Of a stretch of DNA of 13,980 bases, positions 7,040 through 13,980 are shown piece after piece (within the stretch, counting starts at the first letter, position 1; each line of letters starts with the position of its first letter). The stretch is from Colimorpha sp045639845 (GTDB taxonomy: Bacteria > Bacteroidota > Bacteroidia > Bacteroidales > P3). The notes beneath the pieces were generated by a model. That model had not been told where the DNA came from, searched no databases, and saw only the letters and a program-made list of their open reading frames with translations. The translations under genes were made by a program, and so were the position numbers. The stretch covers positions 1 to 13,980 of the forward strand of contig JAZUDW010000103.1 in NCBI GenBank assembly GCA_045639845.1, written 5' to 3'.

Positions 7040-7519
7040 ATGTCACAATTTCATTTAAACGAAGAAAAACGCAATACGATCATCGAGATTTGCAACTCTT
7101 ATGACAACCGTGCTTCCGATGTTATCCATATCCTTCACGGTGTGCAAGGTGCTTTGGGTTTCCTTCCTATCGAGGTGCAAGAACTTATTGCCAAGCAACT
7201 CAACATTCCCGTGTCGAGAGTGTATGGCATCGTTTCCTTCTACTCCTTCTTCTCGATGGAGCCAAAGGGTAAATACCCCATCTCTATCTGCCTCGGTACC
7301 GCTTGCCACGTTCGCGGTAGCGACAAGATCCTCGAAGAGTTCAAACGTCTGCTCGGTATCGGCATAGGCCAGACTACCCCCGACAACAAGTTCTCGATCG
7401 ACTGTCTTCGTTGCGTAGGTGCCTGCGGTCTTGCTCCCGTAGCATTGGTAGGCGACAAGGTTTACGGACGTCTTACCCCCGATATGGTAGCCAAAGTACT
7501 GGCAGAATACGACGACTAA
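7040..7519 (+). CDS. hydC: NAD(H)-dependent [FeFe] hydrogenase, [2Fe-2S] subunit HydC (NuoE-like)
   Basis: 159 residues, typical for the NuoE/HydC family. The N-terminal helical half carries GALGFLPIEVQELIAKQLNI and VYGIVSFYSFF. The thioredoxin-like half binds one [2Fe-2S] cluster through C84, C89 (CLGTACHV) and C125, C129 (CVGACGLAP). It pairs with HydB near the flavin site and completes the HydABC trimer. It lies 37 bases after hydA with AAAAGAAGATC before the ATG, and is followed by the operon terminator. Having hydC last (order B-A-C) differs from the hydC-hydB-hydA order I know from Thermotoga and clostridial loci. Confidence 0.95.
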   Translation: MSQFHLNEEKRNTIIEICNSYDNRASDVIHILHGVQGALGFLPIEVQELIAKQLNIPVSRVYGIVSFYSFFSMEPKGKYPISICLGTACHVRGSDKILEEFKRLLGIGIGQTTPDNKFSIDCLRCVGACGLAPVALVGDKVYGRLTPDMVAKVLAEYDD

Positions 7520-7549
7520 TTAATGTAATGAATACATTATAATGTACAT

Positions 7550-7587
7550 ACAAAGGGGTCTTTATATTGGAGACCCCTTTGTTAATT
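7550..7587 (+). terminator. Terminator of the hydBAC operon
   Basis: ACAAAGGGGTC (7550-7560) pairs perfectly over 11 bp with GACCCCTTTGT (7572-7582), with an 11-base loop. The tail (TAATT) is short in T, but the stem already ends in a T-rich arm. It begins 30 bases after the hydC stop. A smaller repeat, TAATG-AATA-CATTA (7526-7539), lies just before it. Confidence 0.8.
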
Positions 7588-7610
7588 CATGCATGAGTAA
7601 TGGTTTTGAA

Positions 7611-7800
7611 GTTATTGTTGATTTGTTGAATCGTTTATTTGTTGATCAGAAAGATTATTGTTATTCCGAGGATACTCGACAATCAGATCAACCGAGGGTC
7701 AGTGACCGAAGTGGAGCTGACAAATGAACAACTCGACAGCAACTGAATTGCCAATCAATAAACGAAACATTTGTCGAATCACTGATCACAGATCAACAAT
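7611..7800 (+). repeat. Dispersed intergenic repeat, copy B (upstream of the 7873 lipoprotein)
   Basis: The core 7649-7729 aligns to the minus strand of 910-830 at about 63 of 81 positions. Both copies point toward a downstream start codon. After the core, AACTCGACAGC (7730-7740) and, further on, ACTGATCAC (7780-7788) continue the order seen in copy A, with about 25-30 extra bases between them. The short reading frame across 7542-7727 starts inside the hydBAC terminator and is not taken as a gene. Bases 7800-7872 are A-rich with repeated CAACAA and AACAAAT words, and no confident promoter was found. Confidence 0.6.
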
Positions 7801-7872
7801 TACTAAAAAAACAAATCAACAATTAAACAAATAAGCAACTCAACAACTACAGATTTACCGATCACATAATAA

Positions 7873-8925
7873 ATGAAAAAACGTACTTCTCCATTGCGAT
7901 TCAAAACCATATGTATGAGATTAGTTCTTGCCCTATGGACATCACTATGTCTGTGTGGTTGCAAAGGCTCTGAGGGCGGCATTGACGATGCTGCACCCGG
8001 TGTCTATTATTGGAGAACAAATTTTAACCTGGATGAGCCGCAAATACAATGGCTCGAAGAACACCATATCCAAAAGATATACCTGCGTCTGTTTGACGTA
8101 GTGGCTCAAAACAATGAGGCGGTACCAAAAGCCACCGTGGCCTTTGGTAAGAATCCGCCCGATCAATACGAAATTATCCCTACCATATTTATAGACGAGC
8201 CGGCACTGCGGTGCAGCACAACGACAACCGATTTGGCCGCAAAGCTGGTTCAACGTGTAGCCCAAATGGGCGAGACACATCATTTCTCTTTCCACGAATG
8301 GCAGATAGACTGCGACTGGACACAGCGTTCTCAAGATCAATACTTCGCATTGCTGACTTCTCTTCGAAAGCTGTTACCTGACAAAAAACTATCGACAACC
8401 ATACGTCTTCACCAACTCTCTATGACTGCGCCACCGGCCGACTACGGAGTTTTGATGCTATACAACACAGGCGACTTTCGCGACGCTCAGTCAACGCATA
8501 ATCCCATACTCGATGTCCGCGACGTTAAGCCTTACCTACGATACCTGCGACATTATTCGCTGCCATTGTGTGCGGCTTATCCCAACTTCGAATGGAACCT
8601 GCTCTACGACGGAAACCAGTTTGCTGGCATACTCTACGGCGAAGACTTGGATGACAGCAGAAGCTACAGGCATCTAGCCGACAACAAATATATGGTGATC
8701 ACCTCACGAGATATACCTATTTCTAGGGGAGTAGTGAGCATACACTTGCATCCAGGTCAGACAGTAAGACACTGGGAGGTGTCCGATTCCACCATCAGTA
8801 CCGTCATGCAAATGGTGGCCAACCAAAGGCCGTCTATCAACAAACAGACTATCACTTACCACCTTCAGGAGCAGACCACCAACACTCACGAAACTGCCAA
8901 CATCATCACTCACAACAAACATTAA
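7873..8925 (+). CDS. Uncharacterised lipoprotein, probable TIM-barrel fold
   Basis: 350 residues. A basic start, a hydrophobic stretch (residues 15-27) and the lipobox LCGC (Cys 30) mark an exported lipoprotein. After it come GVYYWRTNF (43-51), KIYLRLFDV (68-76), EIIPTIFID (100-108), EWQIDCDWT (142-150), STTIRLHQL (174-182) and LMLYNTG (194-200). This succession of short beta strands with acidic residues at strand ends (D146, D148) looks like a (beta/alpha)8 barrel of glycoside-hydrolase type, and the QIDCDWT stretch is a plausible active-site strand. I do not recognise the exact family; it recalls DUF3142-like proteins. The last 30 residues are rich in Thr, Asn, Gln and His and look disordered. 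The next gene follows after 12 bases, so the two are probably co-transcribed and act together outside the cytoplasm. Confidence 0.75.
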   Translation: MKKRTSPLRFKTICMRLVLALWTSLCLCGCKGSEGGIDDAAPGVYYWRTNFNLDEPQIQWLEEHHIQKIYLRLFDVVAQNNEAVPKATVAFGKNPPDQYEIIPTIFIDEPALRCSTTTTDLAAKLVQRVAQMGETHHFSFHEWQIDCDWTQRSQDQYFALLTSLRKLLPDKKLSTTIRLHQLSMTAPPADYGVLMLYNTGDFRDAQSTHNPILDVRDVKPYLRYLRHYSLPLCAAYPNFEWNLLYDGNQFAGILYGEDLDDSRSYRHLADNKYMVITSRDIPISRGVVSIHLHPGQTVRHWEVSDSTISTVMQMVANQRPSINKQTITYHLQEQTTNTHETANIITHNKH

Positions 8926-8937
8926 CAACAAACAATT

Positions 8938-11310
8938 ATGAAACACATATCACAACACCATAGGGGCCATTTCCTTTCCCGCATAGCACTATTGATGCTA
9001 TGGGGGGCGCAGATCATACCTATGGCGCGAGCTTGCGGTCCCTACGAACCATATTACAACACCTACGTGTTTCACATCACAGCGGGATGGAACCAATACG
9101 AACGCGACATTGACATACAACTGGCTCAAGCATGGAGCGACTACACCCACAGCATTGTTACGGTACAAGAGAGTCGTGCATTAGCCCAAATATCGCTCAG
9201 CGATATAGACACCATGAACCACCCTGTTCTCAACTACGCCCGCAACAATCAAGATAAGGCCATGCTCACCTACCTGCATCATTTGACCACTTATCTCAAC
9301 ATTGCTGCTGCAAACGACAATCCGTGGGAATACCCCACCGAAGCCGAACTGCAGGCTTACTCATCCAATCTTGAAGGACTTTTGAAGGATCTGGACAAAG
9401 AGAACGCCTCGGGTATTTTGGCCGACCGATACCTACTGCTCAAGATGCGAACACTATTTAGACTAAACAGCTACGAAAGATGTATTAAGCTATGGGAATC
9501 AACCAAGAGCAACAGCAAGAACAATGTCTTTATTACGATGGCCAAAAACCTCTATGCCGGTGCACTCTACCATACTAACCGCATAGAGGAAGCTGCCGTG
9601 ATTTACGCCTCTCTAGGCGATGCAGCCAACACCCGCATCTGTATGCGCAACCAATATGGCACAAACTGCATGAGAACGGTGATACAGAACGATCCTAACT
9701 CGCCCATGCTCCCATACATGCTCGAACACATGATGAACAGCCTGCGCGAAACGACCGAATACCTCGATGCCAGCCAACAACTGATGCGATGGAAACAACT
9801 AGCCACCCCTCTCCTTGTGAACAACGTTTACGATCTATTGAAAAACAACATCAATTGCTACTATCCCCAATGGGAAGAAGTAACCAACACGGAAAAAATC
9901 ATTATCACCGACCTCCCTAAACTAGACGAATGGTTCTCGTGTGTTTCCACCTACTATCTGAATCAAGATGAGATAAAGAACCTTTCTCATATCATACAAA
10001 GCCAACTTCACAACAGCACAGTGACCGACAAGAAGATGTGGAAGTCGGCCCATGCTTATCTGCTTTTGCTGCAACATCAGCCCTCTGCCGCCTGGGTAGC
10101 CATCGGAGAGGCACTGAAGATGAAAGGATCTACCTATTCGGCTAACAACGCCCGTTTCCTACAGATGCTCATATCAACCCAGCACCCCGCAATTGCCACG
10201 ATGGAGCAATGTATGCTGAACAATTTACCTTGGCTCATAAAGAAAATACATCCACATACTGAAATCGACTGCGGGAGTATGTCGGCCGACGGGAGCTTCT
10301 ATTACTATGAATGTTTAGCCTACTCCCCCCACGAGGAGTGGCTACGCCATCTAGTAGCCTTACACCTAGTGCCTCGATATCAGCGCGAAGGAGACCTGAT
10401 AATGGAACTGCTGGCATGGTCTATCCTGTGTCCACTACACGATCAATACAACGAAGGTTACACCTACCTCTCTCAGTCATACTCCGAATTTGGCAAGAAG
10501 TTTATGGACATGAGCGACTCGATGCAGATGGCATTCTTCAACCATATTGAGAATCCCGATCCGAACAACAGCCCCTTCCACAATTACCTCATCAAACATC
10601 AGCCTTTCAATAGCTACGACTACATAGATGTGATTTCCACCCACTACATATTGCAAGGGCGATGGGCCGAAGCTATCGATATGGCAAAAAATATCCCACC
10701 ATCATTCCTGGATCGCCAAAGTATAGCCCCCTTTGCTACACAACGAAGCTACCTGATAGCACCTTGGGAGAAACGTTCGGACATCAACTGGGACATCACG
10801 CCTCGATGCTACGAGAATCCCAAAATCGATTTCTGCAAGCGCGTGATCGAACTCAACAAAGCGTTGGAAACAGCCCGCGACGAAGAGTACAAACAGAAGG
10901 CTTTTGAGTTGGCTTCGCTATACTATCATGCTAGTGAGGCTGGTGGTTGCTGGTGGTTGGCCCGATACAGCGTCCACAACGGGTATGAAGACAATCTACC
11001 GTTGTCCAACGATGCTTTTCCTTATCTGCTGCAGTCACTCAAGCTGATGCATCAAGCAAGCTCCAGCACCGACCCCACATTGCGCATGCAGGCACTTTTC
11101 TCCATTATGGCCAACCCTGCAGCCGAAGTGTGGGAAAGAAAATACGACAAGAACTTCGACCTCCGGTTTGTACTCAATCCTAAATCGAACTACCGTTACG
11201 TTCCCATACTGCTCAAGCAATACAAGGATCAGCACCCCGACGCTCCCGAGTATCTTACCCACTGCGACATCCTAACCCAACTGTGCAGCCACTACACTTC
11301 TCGTAGATAG
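8938..11310 (+). CDS. Large exported protein with CGPY N-terminus and helical repeats, function unknown
   Basis: 790 residues. A signal peptide (hydrophobic residues about 15-30) ends in ARA before Cys 33. This could be an ordinary signal-peptidase site or an atypical lipobox, since Arg at -2 is unusual. The mature protein starts CGPYEPYYNTYVF. Most of the rest is alpha-helical with TPR-like character, for example in residues 160-240 (RYLLLKMRTLFRLNSYERC, then KNLYAGALYHTNRIEEAAVI). CWWLARY at 671-677 is a second distinctive motif. I recall large Bacteroidales proteins of unknown function that begin with similar CGP motifs, but no function is known to me. It is translated 12 bases after the lipoprotein gene and probably forms an exported two-protein unit with it. 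No catalytic motif was identified. Confidence 0.75.
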   Translation: MKHISQHHRGHFLSRIALLMLWGAQIIPMARACGPYEPYYNTYVFHITAGWNQYERDIDIQLAQAWSDYTHSIVTVQESRALAQISLSDIDTMNHPVLNYARNNQDKAMLTYLHHLTTYLNIAAANDNPWEYPTEAELQAYSSNLEGLLKDLDKENASGILADRYLLLKMRTLFRLNSYERCIKLWESTKSNSKNNVFITMAKNLYAGALYHTNRIEEAAVIYASLGDAANTRICMRNQYGTNCMRTVIQNDPNSPMLPYMLEHMMNSLRETTEYLDASQQLMRWKQLATPLLVNNVYDLLKNNINCYYPQWEEVTNTEKIIITDLPKLDEWFSCVSTYYLNQDEIKNLSHIIQSQLHNSTVTDKKMWKSAHAYLLLLQHQPSAAWVAIGEALKMKGSTYSANNARFLQMLISTQHPAIATMEQCMLNNLPWLIKKIHPHTEIDCGSMSADGSFYYYECLAYSPHEEWLRHLVALHLVPRYQREGDLIMELLAWSILCPLHDQYNEGYTYLSQSYSEFGKKFMDMSDSMQMAFFNHIENPDPNNSPFHNYLIKHQPFNSYDYIDVISTHYILQGRWAEAIDMAKNIPPSFLDRQSIAPFATQRSYLIAPWEKRSDINWDITPRCYENPKIDFCKRVIELNKALETARDEEYKQKAFELASLYYHASEAGGCWWLARYSVHNGYEDNLPLSNDAFPYLLQSLKLMHQASSSTDPTLRMQALFSIMANPAAEVWERKYDKNFDLRFVLNPKSNYRYVPILLKQYKDQHPDAPEYLTHCDILTQLCSHYTSRR

Positions 11311-11336
11311 TATCTTCCTCCCCCGTTGAAGTACTA
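11308..11336 (+). other. Hairpin overlapping the stop codon of the 790-residue gene
   Basis: TAGTATCTTC (11308-11317) pairs with GAAGTACTA (11328-11336) with one bulged base and a 10-base loop. It starts at the stop codon and has no T tract after it, so it is not a standard terminator. It could protect the 3' end of the mRNA. Confidence 0.35.
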
Positions 11337-11395
11337 GCCCCAAGGATACCCACAATGAAAACACACAAAAGACAACTCGTTAGGCGCCCACAATG

Positions 11396-11424
11396 TATGA
11401 TAATCGCACCGACACTTTATCATA
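11396..11424. promoter_or_regulatory. 8-bp inverted repeat between the exported pair and the CNNM gene
   Basis: TATGATAA (11396-11403) and TTATCATA (11417-11424) are perfect inverted repeats separated by 13 bases. No T tract follows. The site lies about 90 bases upstream of the predicted -7 box of the next unit, so it could be an operator or an RNA hairpin. Confidence 0.3.
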
Positions 11425-11514
11425 GAGCACTCAAAATAATACTAATACACAACCACATAGTCACAACGAGCCTTTAGCAGTGTGCTTTTTCACTCATGAT
11501 TGAAAAATAATGAG

Positions 11515-11522
11515 TAACTTTG
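11515..11522 (+). promoter_or_regulatory. Probable -7 box of the CNNM / CoA-transferase unit
   Basis: TAACTTTG matches the Bacteroidetes -7 consensus TAnnTTTG exactly and lies 37 bases before the ATG. The -33 box is weak (only a T-rich CTTTTTC near 11485-11491). ACTCAT (11492-11497) and ATGAGT (11510-11515) form an inverted repeat that touches the box. Confidence 0.5.
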
Positions 11523-11559
11523 CACCTCCGTTTTTAAATAAGAAAACATCACTAACAGC

Positions 11560-12636
11560 ATGACGCTACTATTGATATTCGCACTTTCAGCATTGGCCAT
11601 TTCCTTTCTATGTTCCATTTTGGAATCCACGTTGATGTCCACCCCAATCTCTTACATCACCATGCGAGAAGAGGAAGGCTTCAAATCGGCCACGCTCATG
11701 AAACAATACAAAACCGACATCGACAAGCCCATTGCCGCCATACTTTCGCTCAACACCATCGCCAACACTATAGGATCGGCCGGTGTAGGTCTGCAAGTCA
11801 CCGAGGTGTTCGGCAATCAGTGGTTCGGTTTAGTATCGACCATCTTCACACTCCTTGTACTCATATTCAGCGAAATTATCCCAAAAACCATCGGCACCAG
11901 CCAGTACAAACACCTAATGGGGTTTGCGGCCAAGACCATCAAAATACTCATCATACTCATGTACCCCTTTGTGTGGCTCCTCAACCTCTTTAGTCGTAGC
12001 TTCTCCCACTCTGACGACGACGAGACCGTGGTAAGTCGAGAAGAAGTATCGGCTATGGCCAACGTAGGTGAAGACGAAGGTGTGATAGACGAGGATGAAA
12101 ACAAAATCATACAGAACGTCATCAAGCTAGACAACATCAAAGCCTCCGATGTGATGACGCCACGAGTGGTAGCCGCTATTGCCAGCGAGCAGATGACTCT
12201 ACGCGACTTCTATCGCGAAGAGGAGCCCTACTCCCATTTCAGCCGCATACCCGTATATGCAGAGAGTGCCGATATCATCACCGGCTACGTACTACGCAGC
12301 GAGGTGCTTGAGTCGCTGGCCGAAGACCGATGGAACGACACTCTCGGCCAATTGAGACGCGATGTCTCTTTCTTCAACGAAAACCAGTCCATCAGCGAGA
12401 TATGGGAGCAGCTGCTCAAACGCAAAGAACAGCTTGCTATGATCATCGACGAATACGGTTCCTTTCAGGGCATCCTTACCATGGAAGACATCATTGAGAC
12501 CATCTTCGGACTCGAGATAATCGACGAGAGCGACGAAGTGACCGACATGCAACAATACGCACGCGAACGCTGGCTCCAGCGCCAACGACGCTACCAGCAA
12601 GTCACTCTCCCTTCGGCCGACGAAACTACCAGATAA
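11560..12636 (+). CDS. CNNM/CBS-pair membrane protein (CorC/HlyC-like), short form
   Basis: 358 residues. Residues of about 1-147 form the CNNM (DUF21) transmembrane domain: helices near 1-22, 58-78, 88-108 and 122-147, with SEIIPKTIGT (104-113) as the family signature. An acidic linker (151-182) leads to a CBS pair (about 194-318), including DVMTPRVV (197-204) and MIIDEYGSFQGILTMEDI (294-311). Families with this plan are linked to magnesium or divalent-cation efflux and resistance; the old hemolysin name is misleading. The protein ends soon after ERWLQRQ, so the C-terminal CorC_HlyC domain of longer members is absent; several related proteins end there, so this need not be truncation. The CoA-transferase gene follows after 13 bases. 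The substrate is inferred from the family only. Confidence 0.88.
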   Translation: MTLLLIFALSALAISFLCSILESTLMSTPISYITMREEEGFKSATLMKQYKTDIDKPIAAILSLNTIANTIGSAGVGLQVTEVFGNQWFGLVSTIFTLLVLIFSEIIPKTIGTSQYKHLMGFAAKTIKILIILMYPFVWLLNLFSRSFSHSDDDETVVSREEVSAMANVGEDEGVIDEDENKIIQNVIKLDNIKASDVMTPRVVAAIASEQMTLRDFYREEEPYSHFSRIPVYAESADIITGYVLRSEVLESLAEDRWNDTLGQLRRDVSFFNENQSISEIWEQLLKRKEQLAMIIDEYGSFQGILTMEDIIETIFGLEIIDESDEVTDMQQYARERWLQRQRRYQQVTLPSADETTR

Positions 12637-12649
12637 CCACTCCTCCACC

Positions 12650-13936
12650 ATGACAAAAGAAATACATTATACCACAGCCGAACAAGCTCTACGGCTCGTC
12701 CAGTCAGGACACCAGCTCTACTGGCCAGGCATCTGTGCATCACCGCAGCATCTGATCCGTACCCTTGTGGCCCGAGGCGAACGAGGCGAGCTACACAACG
12801 TAAACATCACCCACCTCCACACAGAAGGATATGCTGGCTATGCAGAGCCCCAACACAACGACCATTTCCACCTTGACGCCATCTTCGTAGGAGAGAACTC
12901 CCGCCAAGCCAACTATCGCGGCCAAGCCGACTACATACCTGTGAGCCTTTCCGATACTGGCAAGATGATACGCACTGGAGCCCATCCTATCGACGGAGTA
13001 CTTATGATGGTTAGCCTTCCCGACAACGACGGGTACGTGTCACTGGGGACCTCCGTAGATTGCGCATGGGACGCCATGAAAAGCGCCAAATACATCATTG
13101 CTCAAATCAACAGCCACATGCCCTACACCTACGGAGACACCTTAGTGCATCTCAGCCAATTCGCCGCTGTGGTACGTTTCGATGAGCCCCTCGTCGATGC
13201 CTCCTACCCCACCCCTTCCGACACCGATAATGCCATAGGCCGCTACGTAGCCGAGCTCATCGACGATGGCGCCACGCTACAAATGGGCATCGGCCGTATT
13301 CCCAACGCTGTGCTCAACCTGCTATCCGACCGTCGCCACCTCGGCATCCACTCCGAGATGTTTTCCGACGGAGCCATCCCCCTCATGGAGAGCGGCGTGA
13401 TCGATGGCAGCAGAAAACACATCGACACGGGCCAGCATGTAGCCACTTTCTTGAAAGGGTCTGAGAAACTGTACCGCTTCGCGGACCACAATCCCCAAGT
13501 ACGCATACGCGACATCAGCTACACCAACAGTCCTCTCACCATCGCACAAAACCCCAATGTAATAGCTATCAATAGTGCCATACAAATCGACCTTTCCGGC
13601 CAAGTATGTTCCGACTCCTTCGGATCTCGTATCTATTCCGGTTCGGGCGGACAGCTCGACTTTATGCTCGGTGCCGCCTATAGTGCTGGCGGCAAACCCA
13701 TCATAGCAATGCCTTCGGTCACAAACAAAGGCATCAGCAAGATCGTACCCCAGCTCGCCATAGGCGCAGGTGTAGTAACGCCACGTACCTGCGTGCATTG
13801 GGTCGTAACCGAATACGGCCGTGTCAACCTCTTTGGGAAGCCCATCCACGAGCGTGCACGTATGCTCATCAGCATAGCCCACCCCTCTATGCGCGAAACA
13901 CTCGAAACACAAGCCCGCCAACTCGGCATCCTCTGA
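12650..13936 (+). CDS. Acetyl-CoA hydrolase/transferase-family CoA-transferase
   Basis: 428 residues, the full length of the class I 4-hydroxybutyrate/butyrate/succinate:acetate CoA-transferase type, cytoplasmic. The catalytic Glu is E236 in LGIHSEMFSDGAIPLMESGV, matching the known Glu of the Clostridium 4-hydroxybutyrate CoA-transferase in position. Other signatures are MGIGRIPNAVL (212-222), AIQIDLSGQV (310-319), the CoA-loop GSGGQLDF (331-338), TEYGRVNLFGKPIHERA (387-403) and LISIAHPSMRE (406-416). It would move CoA between acetate and a longer or dicarboxylic acyl-CoA (butyryl-, succinyl- or 4-hydroxybutyryl-CoA), a usual step of acid formation in anaerobic Bacteroidales. The exact acyl substrate cannot be read from the sequence. 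It starts 13 bases after the CNNM stop and is probably translated from the same mRNA. The last 44 bases of the window after it hold nothing recognisable. Confidence 0.9.
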   Translation: MTKEIHYTTAEQALRLVQSGHQLYWPGICASPQHLIRTLVARGERGELHNVNITHLHTEGYAGYAEPQHNDHFHLDAIFVGENSRQANYRGQADYIPVSLSDTGKMIRTGAHPIDGVLMMVSLPDNDGYVSLGTSVDCAWDAMKSAKYIIAQINSHMPYTYGDTLVHLSQFAAVVRFDEPLVDASYPTPSDTDNAIGRYVAELIDDGATLQMGIGRIPNAVLNLLSDRRHLGIHSEMFSDGAIPLMESGVIDGSRKHIDTGQHVATFLKGSEKLYRFADHNPQVRIRDISYTNSPLTIAQNPNVIAINSAIQIDLSGQVCSDSFGSRIYSGSGGQLDFMLGAAYSAGGKPIIAMPSVTNKGISKIVPQLAIGAGVVTPRTCVHWVVTEYGRVNLFGKPIHERARMLISIAHPSMRETLETQARQLGIL

Positions 13937-13980
13937 TATCTATCGAAGCCAGCAAAGTCGATAAAAGTCACACGCAGCCC

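Noticed and set aside
7542..7727. Plus-strand 61-codon frame after hydC
   Set aside because: Its start lies just before the hydBAC terminator stem and it runs through the dispersed repeat. Its frame is interrupted by stops in copy A.
10939..10958. Tandem GCTGGTGGTT duplication
   Set aside because: Lies in frame within the 790-residue gene and encodes the distinctive GGCWWL stretch; a two-copy decamer is likely coincidence of codons.

Overview
The window reads as chromosomal DNA of a strictly anaerobic, fermentative member of the Bacteroidales. Evidence seen directly: the best promoters match the Bacteroidetes form (TAnnTTTG near -7, TTTG near -33), starts are preceded by A-rich DNA instead of Shine-Dalgarno sequences, there are two lipoproteins, and the proteins are of Bacteroidales type. 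The genus cannot be read from this piece. No phage, transposase, CRISPR, rRNA or tRNA was recognised.

Layout. Bases 1-777 (minus) hold the N-terminal 259 residues of an M3-family peptidyl-dipeptidase that runs off the left edge. Divergent from it is a coiled-coil lipoprotein (1056-1934) closed by a strong terminator. Then come about 1.3 kb (2000-3300) without a convincing gene. This stretch holds one copy of a dispersed repeat, an orphan terminator-like hairpin on the minus strand, and what may be a decayed minus-strand membrane-protein gene with a striking RNY-periodic tract.

The core of the window is a three-gene operon, 3301-7519, encoding a trimeric NAD(H)-dependent [FeFe] hydrogenase in the order hydB-hydA-hydC. 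It has a good promoter, an inverted and direct repeat just downstream of it, and a terminator at 7550-7582. All cluster-binding motifs are intact, so the complex should exchange electrons between H2, NAD(H) and probably ferredoxin. The hydEFG maturases are not in the window.

Next, two closely spaced genes (7873-11310) encode an uncharacterised exported pair: a probable TIM-barrel lipoprotein and a 790-residue secreted, helical-repeat-like protein with an N-terminal CGPY motif. Last, a two-gene unit (11560-13936) encodes a short CNNM/CBS-pair membrane protein and an acetyl-CoA hydrolase/transferase-family CoA-transferase. That enzyme fits the same fermentative lifestyle as the hydrogenase.

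The clearest structure not explained by genes is a repeat of about 80-130 bp. It occurs upstream of the peptidase (minus strand), upstream of the 7873 lipoprotein, and in part after the first lipoprotein. Two copies agree at about 63 of 81 positions by hand alignment.
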